Assembly: GCA_003573975.1 (NCBI GenBank)
Contig: AP018533.1
Location: forward strand, 2,666,319-2,730,318
Reading direction: 5' to 3'
DNA length: 64,000 nucleotides
From: Clostridiales bacterium CCNA10
GTDB lineage: Bacteria; Bacillota; Clostridia; Oscillospirales; Oscillospiraceae
Part shown: piece after piece, positions 1 through 8,192 of the stretch
Position numbering within the stretch: position 1 is the first letter of the stretch
Layout of the letters: the number at the start of each line of letters is the position of its first letter
Position numbers and translations under genes: made by a program
Notes under the pieces: model-generated
The model's database searches: none
Seen by the model: the letters and a program-made list of their open reading frames with translations, nothing else
Told to the model about the DNA's origin: nothing

Positions 1-2136
1 ACCCAGGAGCACTACCACGATTCCGCAGCCCTGTTCACCGTCTCCTTCGACGGTGAGGAGGATGACCCGGACACCGCCGCTGTCCTCCTCCAGGTGGAGC
101 AGCTTCTGGACGGCCACGACTACTATCCCTCCACCACCGTTGGCCGGGACGAGTCGGCCAGCCTCCAGCAGGAGATGACCGTGATCCTGGCTATCGCCGC
201 GGTGGTCATCGTGGTCGTTCTGCTGTTCACCTCCAAAAGCTACATGGAGGTCCCCGTCTACCTCATCGTCTTTTCCACCGCTGCAGTCCTGAACATGGGG
301 ACCAACTTCATCTTCGGGACCATCTCCTTCATCACCAACTCCATCGCCATCGTCCTTCAGCTGGCCATGGCCATCGACTACGCCATCATCTTCTGCCACC
401 GGTACATGGAGGAGCGGGACAACGGCCTGGACGCCCGGGAGGCTGACATCGCCGCCCTGAGCAAGGCCATCATCGAGATCTCCTCCTCCAGCCTCACCAC
501 CATCTCCGGACTGGTGGCCCTGATGATGATGCAGCTGCGCATCGGCTTTGATATGGGCATCGTGCTGACCAAGGGCATCATCTTCAGTATGCTGTGCGTC
601 TTTCTGCTGATGCCCGGCCTGCTGATGCTGTTCAGCGGCCCCATCGAAAGGACCCGCCACCGCAATCTGGTCCCCCACATCAACTGGTTCGGAAAGGGGG
701 TCATCCACCTCCGCTACATTCTCCCTCCCATCTTTCTGGTGGTGCTGGTGGTCTGCGCCGTGCTGTCCAACCGCTGCGACTATGTCTTCGACACCAACGA
801 CGCTGATTTCGGCAACAAGCCCGACTGGCAGCTGGCCGAGGAGAAGGTCAGCCGCACCTTCGGGCAGAAAAATACCATCGCCGTCCTGGTCCCCCGGGGC
901 AGCTATGAAAACGAGGGGAAGATCCTCCGGGAGGTGGCTGATCTGGAGCCCGTCACAACGGCCACCGGCCTTGCCAACATCGAGGTGGAGGATGGTCAAA
1001 TGCTCACCGACGAGATGACGCCCCGGCAGTTTGCGGAGCTGGCCGGCGTAGATCTGGAGCTGGCCCGGCTGCTCTATCAGGCCTACGGTCTGAGCGTAGA
1101 GGAATACGGCGCCATCTTCCAGAATCCGGACGACTACGCCGTTCCCCTGATCGACGTGTTTGAATTCCTTCTGGAGCAGCGGGACAAGGGTGTGGTCAAC
1201 CTGACTGGAGAACAGGCGGACAAGGTGGATGACCTGAAGGAACAGCTGGACATCGGTCTGGAACAGCTGCGTGGTGAAAACTGGACCCGCATGGTCTTTG
1301 TGGCCGACGTACCCACGGAGGGGGCGGAGACCCAGGCCCTTCTCAGCCAGATCCGCTCCATCGCCCAGAAGTACTATGGAGACGATGTGCTTCTGGTGGG
1401 CAACTCCACCAACGCCCTGGATCTGGCCAACTCCTTCACCCAGGACAATATGAAGATCAGTATCCTCACCGTCCTGTTCGTCATGGTCATCCTGCTGTTC
1501 ACCTTCAAGTCTGCCGGACTGCCCATCCTGCTGGTCCTGACCATCCAGGGCTCTATCTGGATCAACTTCACCGTCCCCGTGCTGACCCACACCAATCTCT
1601 ATTTCCTCAGCTATCTGGTGGTCAGTTCCATCCAGATGGGCGCCACCATCGACTACGCCATCGTCATCACCAACCGCTATCTGGATCTCAAGACCCAGAT
1701 GGATCACCGTCAGGCCGCGGTGGAGGCCCTGGACCAGAGCTTTTCCACCATCCTGACCTCCGGGACCATTATGTCGGTGGCCGGCTTCCTCATCGGAGGC
1801 ATCTCCACCAACGCCACCATCGGCTCGGTGGGCCTCACCCTGGGCCGCGGCACCGTCACCTCCATCGTGCTGGTCATGACCGTTCTGCCCCAGCTGCTTA
1901 TGCTGGGCGACGCGCTCATCGAACGCACTGCCATCACCCTCAACCGGGACCGAAAGCAGCGCTTCAACCAGGGCACCATGCGCCTGGACGGCCACATCCG
2001 GGGCCATGTGTCCGGCTTCGTGGACGGAGAATTCAAGGGCGTGCTCCACGGCAGCGTGGACGCACTGATCGAGAGCAAGTATCAGCAGCTGGACCTGCCT
2101 GACACCGGGAAGGAGGACCCCCATGAAACTGTATAA
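1..2136 (+). CDS. MMPL/RND-family exporter (5' end outside window)
   Basis: The reading frame is open from base 1, so the start lies upstream; 711 residues are visible. Two membrane clusters (about nt 175-640 and 1450-1920), each with several hydrophobic helices, flank a soluble loop, which is the second part of an MMPL-type duplicated RND transporter. Conserved acidic-Tyr motifs in the membrane helices are visible as AIDYAIIFCHRY and ATIDYAIVITNRY. Such proteins export lipids, siderophores or drugs using the proton gradient; the substrate here is unknown. After the last helix comes a tail of six G-x-hydrophobic-x tetrapeptides (nt 1990-2061), which is not a usual MMPL feature. It overlaps the next gene by 14 bp, indicating translational coupling. 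Confidence 0.9.
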   Translation, partial: TQEHYHDSAALFTVSFDGEEDDPDTAAVLLQVEQLLDGHDYYPSTTVGRDESASLQQEMTVILAIAAVVIVVVLLFTSKSYMEVPVYLIVFSTAAVLNMGTNFIFGTISFITNSIAIVLQLAMAIDYAIIFCHRYMEERDNGLDAREADIAALSKAIIEISSSSLTTISGLVALMMMQLRIGFDMGIVLTKGIIFSMLCVFLLMPGLLMLFSGPIERTRHRNLVPHINWFGKGVIHLRYILPPIFLVVLVVCAVLSNRCDYVFDTNDADFGNKPDWQLAEEKVSRTFGQKNTIAVLVPRGSYENEGKILREVADLEPVTTATGLANIEVEDGQMLTDEMTPRQFAELAGVDLELARLLYQAYGLSVEEYGAIFQNPDDYAVPLIDVFEFLLEQRDKGVVNLTGEQADKVDDLKEQLDIGLEQLRGENWTRMVFVADVPTEGAETQALLSQIRSIAQKYYGDDVLLVGNSTNALDLANSFTQDNMKISILTVLFVMVILLFTFKSAGLPILLVLTIQGSIWINFTVPVLTHTNLYFLSYLVVSSIQMGATIDYAIVITNRYLDLKTQMDHRQAAVEALDQSFSTILTSGTIMSVAGFLIGGISTNATIGSVGLTLGRGTVTSIVLVMTVLPQLLMLGDALIERTAITLNRDRKQRFNQGTMRLDGHIRGHVSGFVDGEFKGVLHGSVDALIESKYQQLDLPDTGKEDPHETV

Positions 2137-5100
2137 ACGGGCTGCGGCACTGATTCTGACAGCTGCAACGCTCCTCTCCCTGGCTCCCCCTGTTTCTGCC
2201 GAGGGCGACCGCGTCACCATCTCCAGCGCCAAAGAGTTTTATGCCCTGGTCCAGAACTGCACCCGGGACGTCTGGTCTCAGGGGGTCACCGTGGAGCTCA
2301 CCGCCGATTTGGATCTGAGCGGCTCTGATTTTCAGCCCATCCCCATTTTTCAGGGGACCTTCCACGGCAACGGCCACACCATCCGCGGCATCACCTATGA
2401 CCACAAGGGCTCCACCCTGGGTCTGTTCCGCACCCTGACGGAGAGCGCCGTGGTGGAGGGACTGTGCGTGGAGGGCCTGCTGGAGCCCCAGGGCTCCGCC
2501 AGCCAGCTGGGCCTGCTTGCCGGCGAAAATTACGGCGCCATCCGCTCCTGCTCCGCCAAAGGGACCGTCTCCGGCCAGGAGGACGTGGGCGGCCTGGTGG
2601 GAGTCAACGGAGAGACCGGCCGCATCGAAGGCTCCTCCAGCCAGGTCCAGATCTCCGGTGTGACCAATGTGGGCGGCATTGCCGGCCAGAATCTCGGCAC
2701 GCTGGACCGGTGCATCAACACCGGGGTCCTGAATCCTGACCCCGACCAGGAGATCCCCACCAGTGTGGGCGGCATCGCCGGACTGTCCCGGGGCACCATC
2801 CAGAGCTGCTCCAACAGCGGCGAGATCGGGTATCAGCACCTGGGCTATAACATGGGCGGCATTGTGGGCCTTCAGTCCGGAAGCGTCCTCCAGTGCTCCA
2901 ACACCGGGCAGGTGTGGGGCCGCAAGGACGTGGGCGGCATCGTGGGGCAGTTCGAGCCCAACGCCGAAGTGACCTATGGCGACTCCCCCATGGACCGGCT
3001 GAACGACAGCCTGGCCGCCCTGTTCGATGAGATGGAGGTCTTTGCCAATCAAGTCAATGAGATCGCCGGCCGGGGCGTGGAGGACGCTCAGGTGATCCAT
3101 GACGCCCTCTCCTCCATCCAGGACCGGACCTATGACGCCGGCAAGGAGGGGAAGGATGACTTCCAGGCTATGTCCGACGACCTCTACCAGTACACCAACG
3201 ACATCAGCGATGCGCTGGACAGCCTGCAGGACCATGTGGACCGCTTCAGCAACGACGCCTTTGATGACCTCAACGAGCTTTTAGACCAGGCCGACCGCCT
3301 CAGCCGGCGGCTCAACGACCTGCTGGACCACCTGGACGGCGGCCTTGGCGACGCAGTGCGGGCTCTGGACCGCACAGTGACTGGCATTCGGGATCAGGCC
3401 CGGGCCATTCAGACCCACATCACGCAGATGAAACAGGAGCTGGAGGCCCTGAAGCAGTACATTCTGGAGGTCGCGAAGCTGATCGCGGAAAAGGACTATG
3501 AAGGCGCGCTTCAGCTGCCCTTTCCCTCCCTGAATCCCAAGGAGCACATCCAGGGCATCCGCACCGCGCTGGACAAGATCTCTTCTCTGCTGCTCCAGCT
3601 GCCCAGCCAGTGGCGGGAGATCTTTGAGCAGCTCTCCGACGACCTGGGCGATGACCGGGACCGGATCCAGCGGGCCCTGGACGCACTGAATGACGCCGCC
3701 TCCCATCTGGTGGACGCCGGTGACCGGCTCATGGACCAGGTCTCCGGCGATCTGGACGGGGTGGATCTGGGGGCCGATCAGATCCGGAAGCTGTTGAAGG
3801 ACTACACCGACCAGCTAGGGGATAAGGCACAGGCCGCCGTGGACGACATCGACGCCCAGCTGGATGTGATCCAGGACCGGGTGGACCAGATGACCCAGTA
3901 CGCCGGTCAGGACACCCAGGAGCTGCACACCACCACCCTGAGCATGATCCAGCATCTTGATGTGGTCCGGCAGGCCATCTATGACCTGGGTAAAGAGCCG
4001 GAGATCACCATTACCGACCTCACTGATATTACCCAGGGCCCCGGCCTCATCTCCGGGTGCGCCGCCTCCTGCACCGTCAACGGCGACGCCAATGTGGGCG
4101 GCATTGCGGGCAATGTCTCCCCAGAGCTGGGAGACGACCCGGAGGAGACCCTGGAGCTGGACGATCTGAAGCTGCTGGCCGATGTGTACGCCACCATGCG
4201 CGCCGTCATCCGCAACTGCCGCTTCAACGGCGATGTGGTGGTCAAAAACGACTGCGGCGGCGGCATCGCGGGCCGGTGCGAGATGGGGGCCATCCTGGAC
4301 AGCGCCGCCCGGGGGACGGTGGAGACCGGCGCCGACTACTGCGGCGGCATCGCCGGCCGGACCAAAGGCTCTCTCATCCGCTGCTCCAGCCTGGTAGACC
4401 TCACCGGAGAGAGCTGGCTGGGCGGCGTGGTCGGCCTGGGCGAGGATCTTCTGGACTGCCGCGCCATGGTCCGCGCCCAGGGCGACGGGGAGTACTGGGG
4501 GGCCATCGCCGGACAGGCGGAGGGCGACCTGGCCGGAAACCGCTATCTGATGGAGGATCTGGCTGGTCTGGACGGCGTGGACTACGCCGAGCGGGCCCAG
4601 GGCCTCGATTTTGACTCCTTCCGCCAGCTGAATTATCTCCCGGAGGATTTTCTCACCTTCTCCTACCGCTTCACCGTCAACGGCTCTCTTCTGGCGGAGG
4701 TCCCCTTCTCTTACGGCGGGGATCTGGACCCGGAGCAGATCCCCGCTCCCCCGGAGCAGAACGGGCAGTACGGCCAGTGGCCCTTCTTCCCGACCAAGGA
4801 TCTCCGCCGCTCCATGGTGCTGGAGGCGGAATTTGAGGATCCCACCTCCACCCTGTCCAGCGGCGAGGACATCCCCACCCTGCTGGCCCAGGGGATCTTC
4901 TCCCCGGACGCCAAGCTGACCATCCGCGCCCAGTCCGTGGAGGAGGACACGGTGGAGGGCTGTGCCAGCGTGGGCGCGTGGACCTACTCCGTAACGGGCA
5001 GCAAGGAGGACACCGTGACCCTCCGCCTGCGGACGGAGGGGGCGGAGCACCCGGACGCCGCACTCTATCAGGACGGGCGCTGGTCCCGTGTGGAGGGAGA

Positions 5101-5311
5101 GCTGGACGGCAGCTATCTGGTCTTTCAGGCCCCGGTCCAGGGGCAGGTCATGCTGCTGGATCAGAGAGCGCTGCCTGTGCTGGCTGTCGCCCTGTGCGGC
5201 GGCGGCGTCCTCGCCCTGCTGCTGGCCCTGTTTCTCATCCGCCGCCGGCGGCAGAGAAAGTCGCTGGCAGCTGCTCCCCAGTCAGAGGACCTCTCCCAGC
5301 CCGTGGGCTGA
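2123..5311 (+). CDS. GLUG-repeat / coiled-coil surface protein with C-terminal membrane anchor
   Basis: This is a 1062-residue protein. Residues 1-27 are a Sec signal peptide ending near VSAEG. GLUG-type repeats (pattern VGGIAGxNxGxIxxCxNxG) fill roughly residues 80-275. A long charged, heptad-rich segment from about 285 to 630 (for example DDLYQYTNDISDALDSL) is probably an extended coiled coil. A second GLUG block follows at about 640-800, then an Ig-like-looking stretch and one C-terminal helix with an RRRRQRK stop-transfer at about 1016-1040. The protein should therefore sit outside the membrane and be anchored at its C-terminus. The 14-bp overlap with the MMPL exporter suggests it is an accessory or the secreted-face partner of that pump. 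GLUG proteins are usually adhesion or surface proteins; the exact role is not known. Confidence 0.8.
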   Translation: MKLYKRAAALILTAATLLSLAPPVSAEGDRVTISSAKEFYALVQNCTRDVWSQGVTVELTADLDLSGSDFQPIPIFQGTFHGNGHTIRGITYDHKGSTLGLFRTLTESAVVEGLCVEGLLEPQGSASQLGLLAGENYGAIRSCSAKGTVSGQEDVGGLVGVNGETGRIEGSSSQVQISGVTNVGGIAGQNLGTLDRCINTGVLNPDPDQEIPTSVGGIAGLSRGTIQSCSNSGEIGYQHLGYNMGGIVGLQSGSVLQCSNTGQVWGRKDVGGIVGQFEPNAEVTYGDSPMDRLNDSLAALFDEMEVFANQVNEIAGRGVEDAQVIHDALSSIQDRTYDAGKEGKDDFQAMSDDLYQYTNDISDALDSLQDHVDRFSNDAFDDLNELLDQADRLSRRLNDLLDHLDGGLGDAVRALDRTVTGIRDQARAIQTHITQMKQELEALKQYILEVAKLIAEKDYEGALQLPFPSLNPKEHIQGIRTALDKISSLLLQLPSQWREIFEQLSDDLGDDRDRIQRALDALNDAASHLVDAGDRLMDQVSGDLDGVDLGADQIRKLLKDYTDQLGDKAQAAVDDIDAQLDVIQDRVDQMTQYAGQDTQELHTTTLSMIQHLDVVRQAIYDLGKEPEITITDLTDITQGPGLISGCAASCTVNGDANVGGIAGNVSPELGDDPEETLELDDLKLLADVYATMRAVIRNCRFNGDVVVKNDCGGGIAGRCEMGAILDSAARGTVETGADYCGGIAGRTKGSLIRCSSLVDLTGESWLGGVVGLGEDLLDCRAMVRAQGDGEYWGAIAGQAEGDLAGNRYLMEDLAGLDGVDYAERAQGLDFDSFRQLNYLPEDFLTFSYRFTVNGSLLAEVPFSYGGDLDPEQIPAPPEQNGQYGQWPFFPTKDLRRSMVLEAEFEDPTSTLSSGEDIPTLLAQGIFSPDAKLTIRAQSVEEDTVEGCASVGAWTYSVTGSKEDTVTLRLRTEGAEHPDAALYQDGRWSRVEGELDGSYLVFQAPVQGQVMLLDQRALPVLAVALCGGGVLALLLALFLIRRRRQRKSLAAAPQSEDLSQPVG

Positions 5312-5336
5312 TTTGTACACAGCGCCCAACAGAAAA

Positions 5337-5369
5337 CAGGAGGACTGCCGCCACGGCAGTCCTCCTGTG
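5337..5369. terminator. Bidirectional intrinsic terminator
   Basis: A perfect 15-bp inverted repeat (ACAGGAGGACTGCCG / CGGCAGTCCTCCTGT, 3-nt loop) lies between the converging GLUG and nitroreductase genes. Confidence 0.75.
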
Positions 5370-5373
5370 TCAT

Positions 5374-5922
5374 TCACTCCACGATCTCAAGCAGCTGGGA
5401 GACTTCCTTCCGGGGAGGGGCGTTCTTGGCTCCCTCCAGCGGATAGCCCAGCGCGATCAGATTGGTGACCCGCTCATTGTCCGGCAGGGTGAGATATTGG
5501 CGGATCTTGTTCTCATCAAATACGCCCAGGATCACGCTCCCGACCCCCTTGCTGTGGGCCGCCAAACAGAACGTCTGATTTGCGATCCCAGCGTCAAACA
5601 TCTCCCAGCGGTCCTCCTGCGTGGTCGAATAGCTGCCGTCCGGTTCATAGCCGCTGACCTTCGTCACCACAGAGACGATCACCAGCGCGTTGCAGCGCAC
5701 GATCGTCTTGGCATTGAAGTCAAAGCCCAGCACACAGTTCTGCGCGATCTTCTCCTTGAGGTCCGCGTTTTTGACCACATGATACCGCACCACCTGGGTA
5801 TTTTTCCAGGATGGGGAAAACCGGGCCAGGTCCACGATCTCCCGCAGCGTATCTCCGCTGATGTCCTGATCGGAATACTTTCGGACGCTTCTTCTGGTTT
5901 GAATACATACATCGACCTGCAT
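5374..5922 (-). CDS. Nitroreductase-family flavoprotein
   Basis: This 182-residue protein has the typical size of a short, anaerobe-type nitroreductase. The FMN-phosphate motif RRSVRKYSD is near residue 10 and SPSWKNTQ, which contacts flavin, is near residue 38. The C-terminal part VTNLIALGYPLEGAKNAPPRKE matches the family ending. It should act as an FMN-dependent NAD(P)H oxidoreductase in the cytosol; the substrate cannot be predicted. It is a monocistronic gene ending at a shared terminator. Confidence 0.88.
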   Translation of the reverse strand: MQVDVCIQTRRSVRKYSDQDISGDTLREIVDLARFSPSWKNTQVVRYHVVKNADLKEKIAQNCVLGFDFNAKTIVRCNALVIVSVVTKVSGYEPDGSYSTTQEDRWEMFDAGIANQTFCLAAHSKGVGSVILGVFDENKIRQYLTLPDNERVTNLIALGYPLEGAKNAPPRKEVSQLLEIVE

Positions 5923-6039
5923 CAGGATCCCTCCGTAGCGTTTTGGATTTGAGCCATTCTATCACAGGGTCCATTTTATGTCAAATTATTCTCCCGCGGC
6001 GGGAGCCGCCCGTTTCATATCCCGGGCTTCTTCCCGCCT

Positions 6040-7371
6040 CTACCAATAGTGGTATCGCTTATGCAGCAACACCAGCGCGGACACCGCCGCCACAGCCCCC
6101 AGCCCCTCGGCGGCGATCACCGCGGACCAGATCCCGTCCAGCCCAAACAGCAGGGGCATCAGCAGCACCATCCCGCCCCGGAGCAGCAGAGAGCGCAGGA
6201 AGGAGAGCAGGGCCGACACCACCCCGTTGCACAGGGCGGTAAAGAAGGAGGAGGCATAAATATTGATACCGCAGAACAGATAGCCCAGCGCAAACAGGCG
6301 GAAGCCCTGCACGGTCATCTCCAGCAGCTCCGGGTGGTATCCCACAAAGGCAAAGGACAGGGGATAGCTCAAAACCTCCGAGACCACCACCATCGCAGCC
6401 GAGGTCACCCCGACGACCCACAGGCTCTTGCGGAACACGCTTTTCAGCTCGCTCTGATTGTCCGCGCCGTAGTGGTAGCTGACAATGGGCGCGCTGCCGA
6501 TGGAAAAGCCCAAAAATGCGGCCACAAAGACAAAATCCACATACATCATCACCGAGTAGGCCGCCACGCCCAGCTCACCTACCATGCGCATCAGCTGGAG
6601 ATTATACAAAATACTGATCACCGAGGAGGAGATGTTGCTCATCAGTTCGGATGAGCCGTTGCTGCACGCCTGAAGCAGCTGCCTGGGATAGAGCTGGCTC
6701 CTGGTCAGCCGCAGGCCGGAACGCTCCCCCGTGGCAAAGTAGAACAGCGGAATGATGCCGCCCACAACATACCCCAGCACGGTAGCGATGGCCGCCCCTG
6801 CAATCCCCAGATGGAACACCGCGATGAGCACATAGTCCAGCACCATATTGGTCACACCCGCCGCGATAGAGTACGCCAGCCCCAGCTGGGGCCGCTCCGC
6901 CACCACAAAAAAGCTTTGAAAGCAGACCTGGAGCATGAACGGAACGCTTCCCAGCAGAAGGATCCGCCCATATACCACGCAGTCCCGGATCAGCGCGTCG
7001 CTGGCCCCCGCCAGCCGGGCAATAGGCTCGGTGAGCCAGACGCTCACCACAGTCAGCACGCCCCCCAGCAGGATCACGGCGTAAATAATCATGGAGAAGT
7101 ACCGCTGAGCCAGCTCCCGGCGGCCCTCTCCCAGTGTGCGGGCCACGATCGCGCTGCCCCCCGTCCCCAGCATGAAGCCGAAGGCCCCGATGATCATAGC
7201 CACGGGGAAGATGATATTGACGGCCGAGAGGGCCATATCTCCCACCAGATTGGAGACGAACAGGCCGTCCACCACGCTGTAAATCGAGGCGATCACCATC
7301 ATCACCACCGACGGCAGGGTGAACCGCAGCAGCCGCCCGTATGTAAAATGGTCTGACAGCTTGATCTTCAT
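6040..7371 (-). CDS. MATE-family multidrug efflux protein
   Basis: This is a 443-residue polytopic protein with about 12 predicted helices, typical of MATE/DinF antiporters that export cationic drugs using Na+ or H+. The start chosen is the ATG at 7371 (MKIKLSDHFTYG), because it overlaps the stop of the upstream marR gene in an ATGA configuration. The frame stays open further upstream only as an artefact of antisense GC bias. The N-terminal segment LLRFTLPSVVMMVIASIYS and the motif GLFVSNLVGDMALSAVNI are characteristic. Being translationally coupled to a MarR repressor, it is probably induced when that regulator is released from its operators. Confidence 0.9.
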   Translation of the reverse strand: MKIKLSDHFTYGRLLRFTLPSVVMMVIASIYSVVDGLFVSNLVGDMALSAVNIIFPVAMIIGAFGFMLGTGGSAIVARTLGEGRRELAQRYFSMIIYAVILLGGVLTVVSVWLTEPIARLAGASDALIRDCVVYGRILLLGSVPFMLQVCFQSFFVVAERPQLGLAYSIAAGVTNMVLDYVLIAVFHLGIAGAAIATVLGYVVGGIIPLFYFATGERSGLRLTRSQLYPRQLLQACSNGSSELMSNISSSVISILYNLQLMRMVGELGVAAYSVMMYVDFVFVAAFLGFSIGSAPIVSYHYGADNQSELKSVFRKSLWVVGVTSAAMVVVSEVLSYPLSFAFVGYHPELLEMTVQGFRLFALGYLFCGINIYASSFFTALCNGVVSALLSFLRSLLLRGGMVLLMPLLFGLDGIWSAVIAAEGLGAVAAVSALVLLHKRYHYW

Positions 7372-7862
7372 ACTTCCTCCCACTCCTCCGGGGCAGGCTG
7401 GGCCAGCAGGGGCTCCGCCTCCTCCCGAATGGCGTTCAAATATCGATGGCTCAGGTCCAAAAAGGTCCGCCGCTCCTCCGGTGTCAGGCGCAGAAAGGCC
7501 CGCTCCTCCATGGACAGCGTGGGCTCCACCGCCAGGCGCAGCAGCTCCTCCCCACGGGCCGTCAGGGACAGCAGCTTGTTGCGCCGGTCGCCGGACATAC
7601 TCTCCATCCGCAGATACCCCCGGCTCTCCAGCTTTTTCAGTGCGGAGTTCACCGTCTGCTTGCTGAGGAACAGCGCACTGCACAGCTTGGTCTGAGTCAT
7701 GGGCCCCCGGGCCTCCCCCAGCAGATACAGCACCCAGAACACACTGTCCGACAGGCGGTAGTGCCGGGCCAGACGGTGGTAAATGATATTCATTTCCTTA
7801 TCCGCCTCATTGAACTCCCGGATGAACCGGGAAAAAGTCAGTTCTTCCATCACAGCCTCCAC
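7368..7862 (-). CDS. MarR-family transcriptional regulator
   Basis: A 164-residue winged-helix regulator. The recognition region is visible as GPMTQTKLCSALFLSKQTVNSALKKLE (recognition helix SKQTVNSALK), followed by a wing GYLRMESMSGDRRNKLLSLT. It is the first gene of a two-gene operon with the MATE exporter and starts just downstream of a consensus promoter carrying two matching palindromes, so autoregulation is likely. MarR dimers normally leave DNA when they bind small phenolic or drug-like ligands; the ligand here is unknown. Confidence 0.9.
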   Translation of the reverse strand: MEAVMEELTFSRFIREFNEADKEMNIIYHRLARHYRLSDSVFWVLYLLGEARGPMTQTKLCSALFLSKQTVNSALKKLESRGYLRMESMSGDRRNKLLSLTARGEELLRLAVEPTLSMEERAFLRLTPEERRTFLDLSHRYLNAIREEAEPLLAQPAPEEWEEV

Positions 7863-7865
7863 ATT

Positions 7866-7911
7866 GTCCGATTTCAGACCATATTATAGTCCGAAATCAG
7901 ACGGTTGTCAA
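7866..7911 (-). promoter_or_regulatory. marR-MATE promoter with two 14-bp operator palindromes
   Basis: On the minus strand there is TTGACA (7906-7911), a 17-bp spacer and TATAAT (7883-7888). Two imperfect palindromes of form GTCYGAnnTCRGAC occupy 7889-7902 (in the spacer) and 7866-7879 (just after the -10 box), centred 23 bp apart, about two helical turns. This is the expected layout for MarR repression. Confidence 0.75.
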
Positions 7912-7990
7912 CTCCCCGCTTTACAGTCACCTTTGAACGTGATATAGTTCATTACACAAGTGACAAACCAACGAACGAGGAGGGGATCAC

Positions 7991-8123
7991 ATGGGAACGC
8001 CCCCGGGGGACAGCCCCTGATCTATCTCCAGATCGCCCGGATGCTGGAGACGACATCCTCCGGGGCATCTATCAGGAGGAGCAGGTCCCCAGCACCAATG
8101 AGCTGGTCTGGCAGTTCCCGTAA
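7991..8123 (+). pseudogene. Truncated, frameshifted GntR-family regulator remnant
   Basis: A good ribosome site (GAGGAGGGG) precedes ATG 7991, but the GntR N-terminus is split across frames. PLIYLQIARMLE reads in one frame and DDILRGIYQEEQVPSTNEL in another, with a one-base loss at about 8050. The product stops at 8123, right after the winged-helix start, so the effector domain is missing. Together the two pieces spell the normal opening of YtrA/YhcF-type GntR proteins. The gene is non-functional. Confidence 0.7.
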
Positions 8124-8137
8124 CTCCACAGACAGAA

Positions 8138-8171
8138 AATGGCCCGCACACCTGACGGTGCGCGGGCCATT
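8138..8171. terminator. Intrinsic terminator-like hairpin downstream of htpG
   Basis: The inverted repeat AATGGCCCGC / GCGGGCCATT with a 14-nt loop lies about 20 bp after the htpG stop. It is followed on the minus strand by TTTTCTGT. Confidence 0.65.
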
Positions 8172-8192
8172 CTGTATATTTCAGCGATTTCC

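Noticed and set aside
2033-5050. Long minus-strand frames opposite the GLUG protein
   Set aside because: They are mirror images of the repeat-rich gene and lack ribosome sites.
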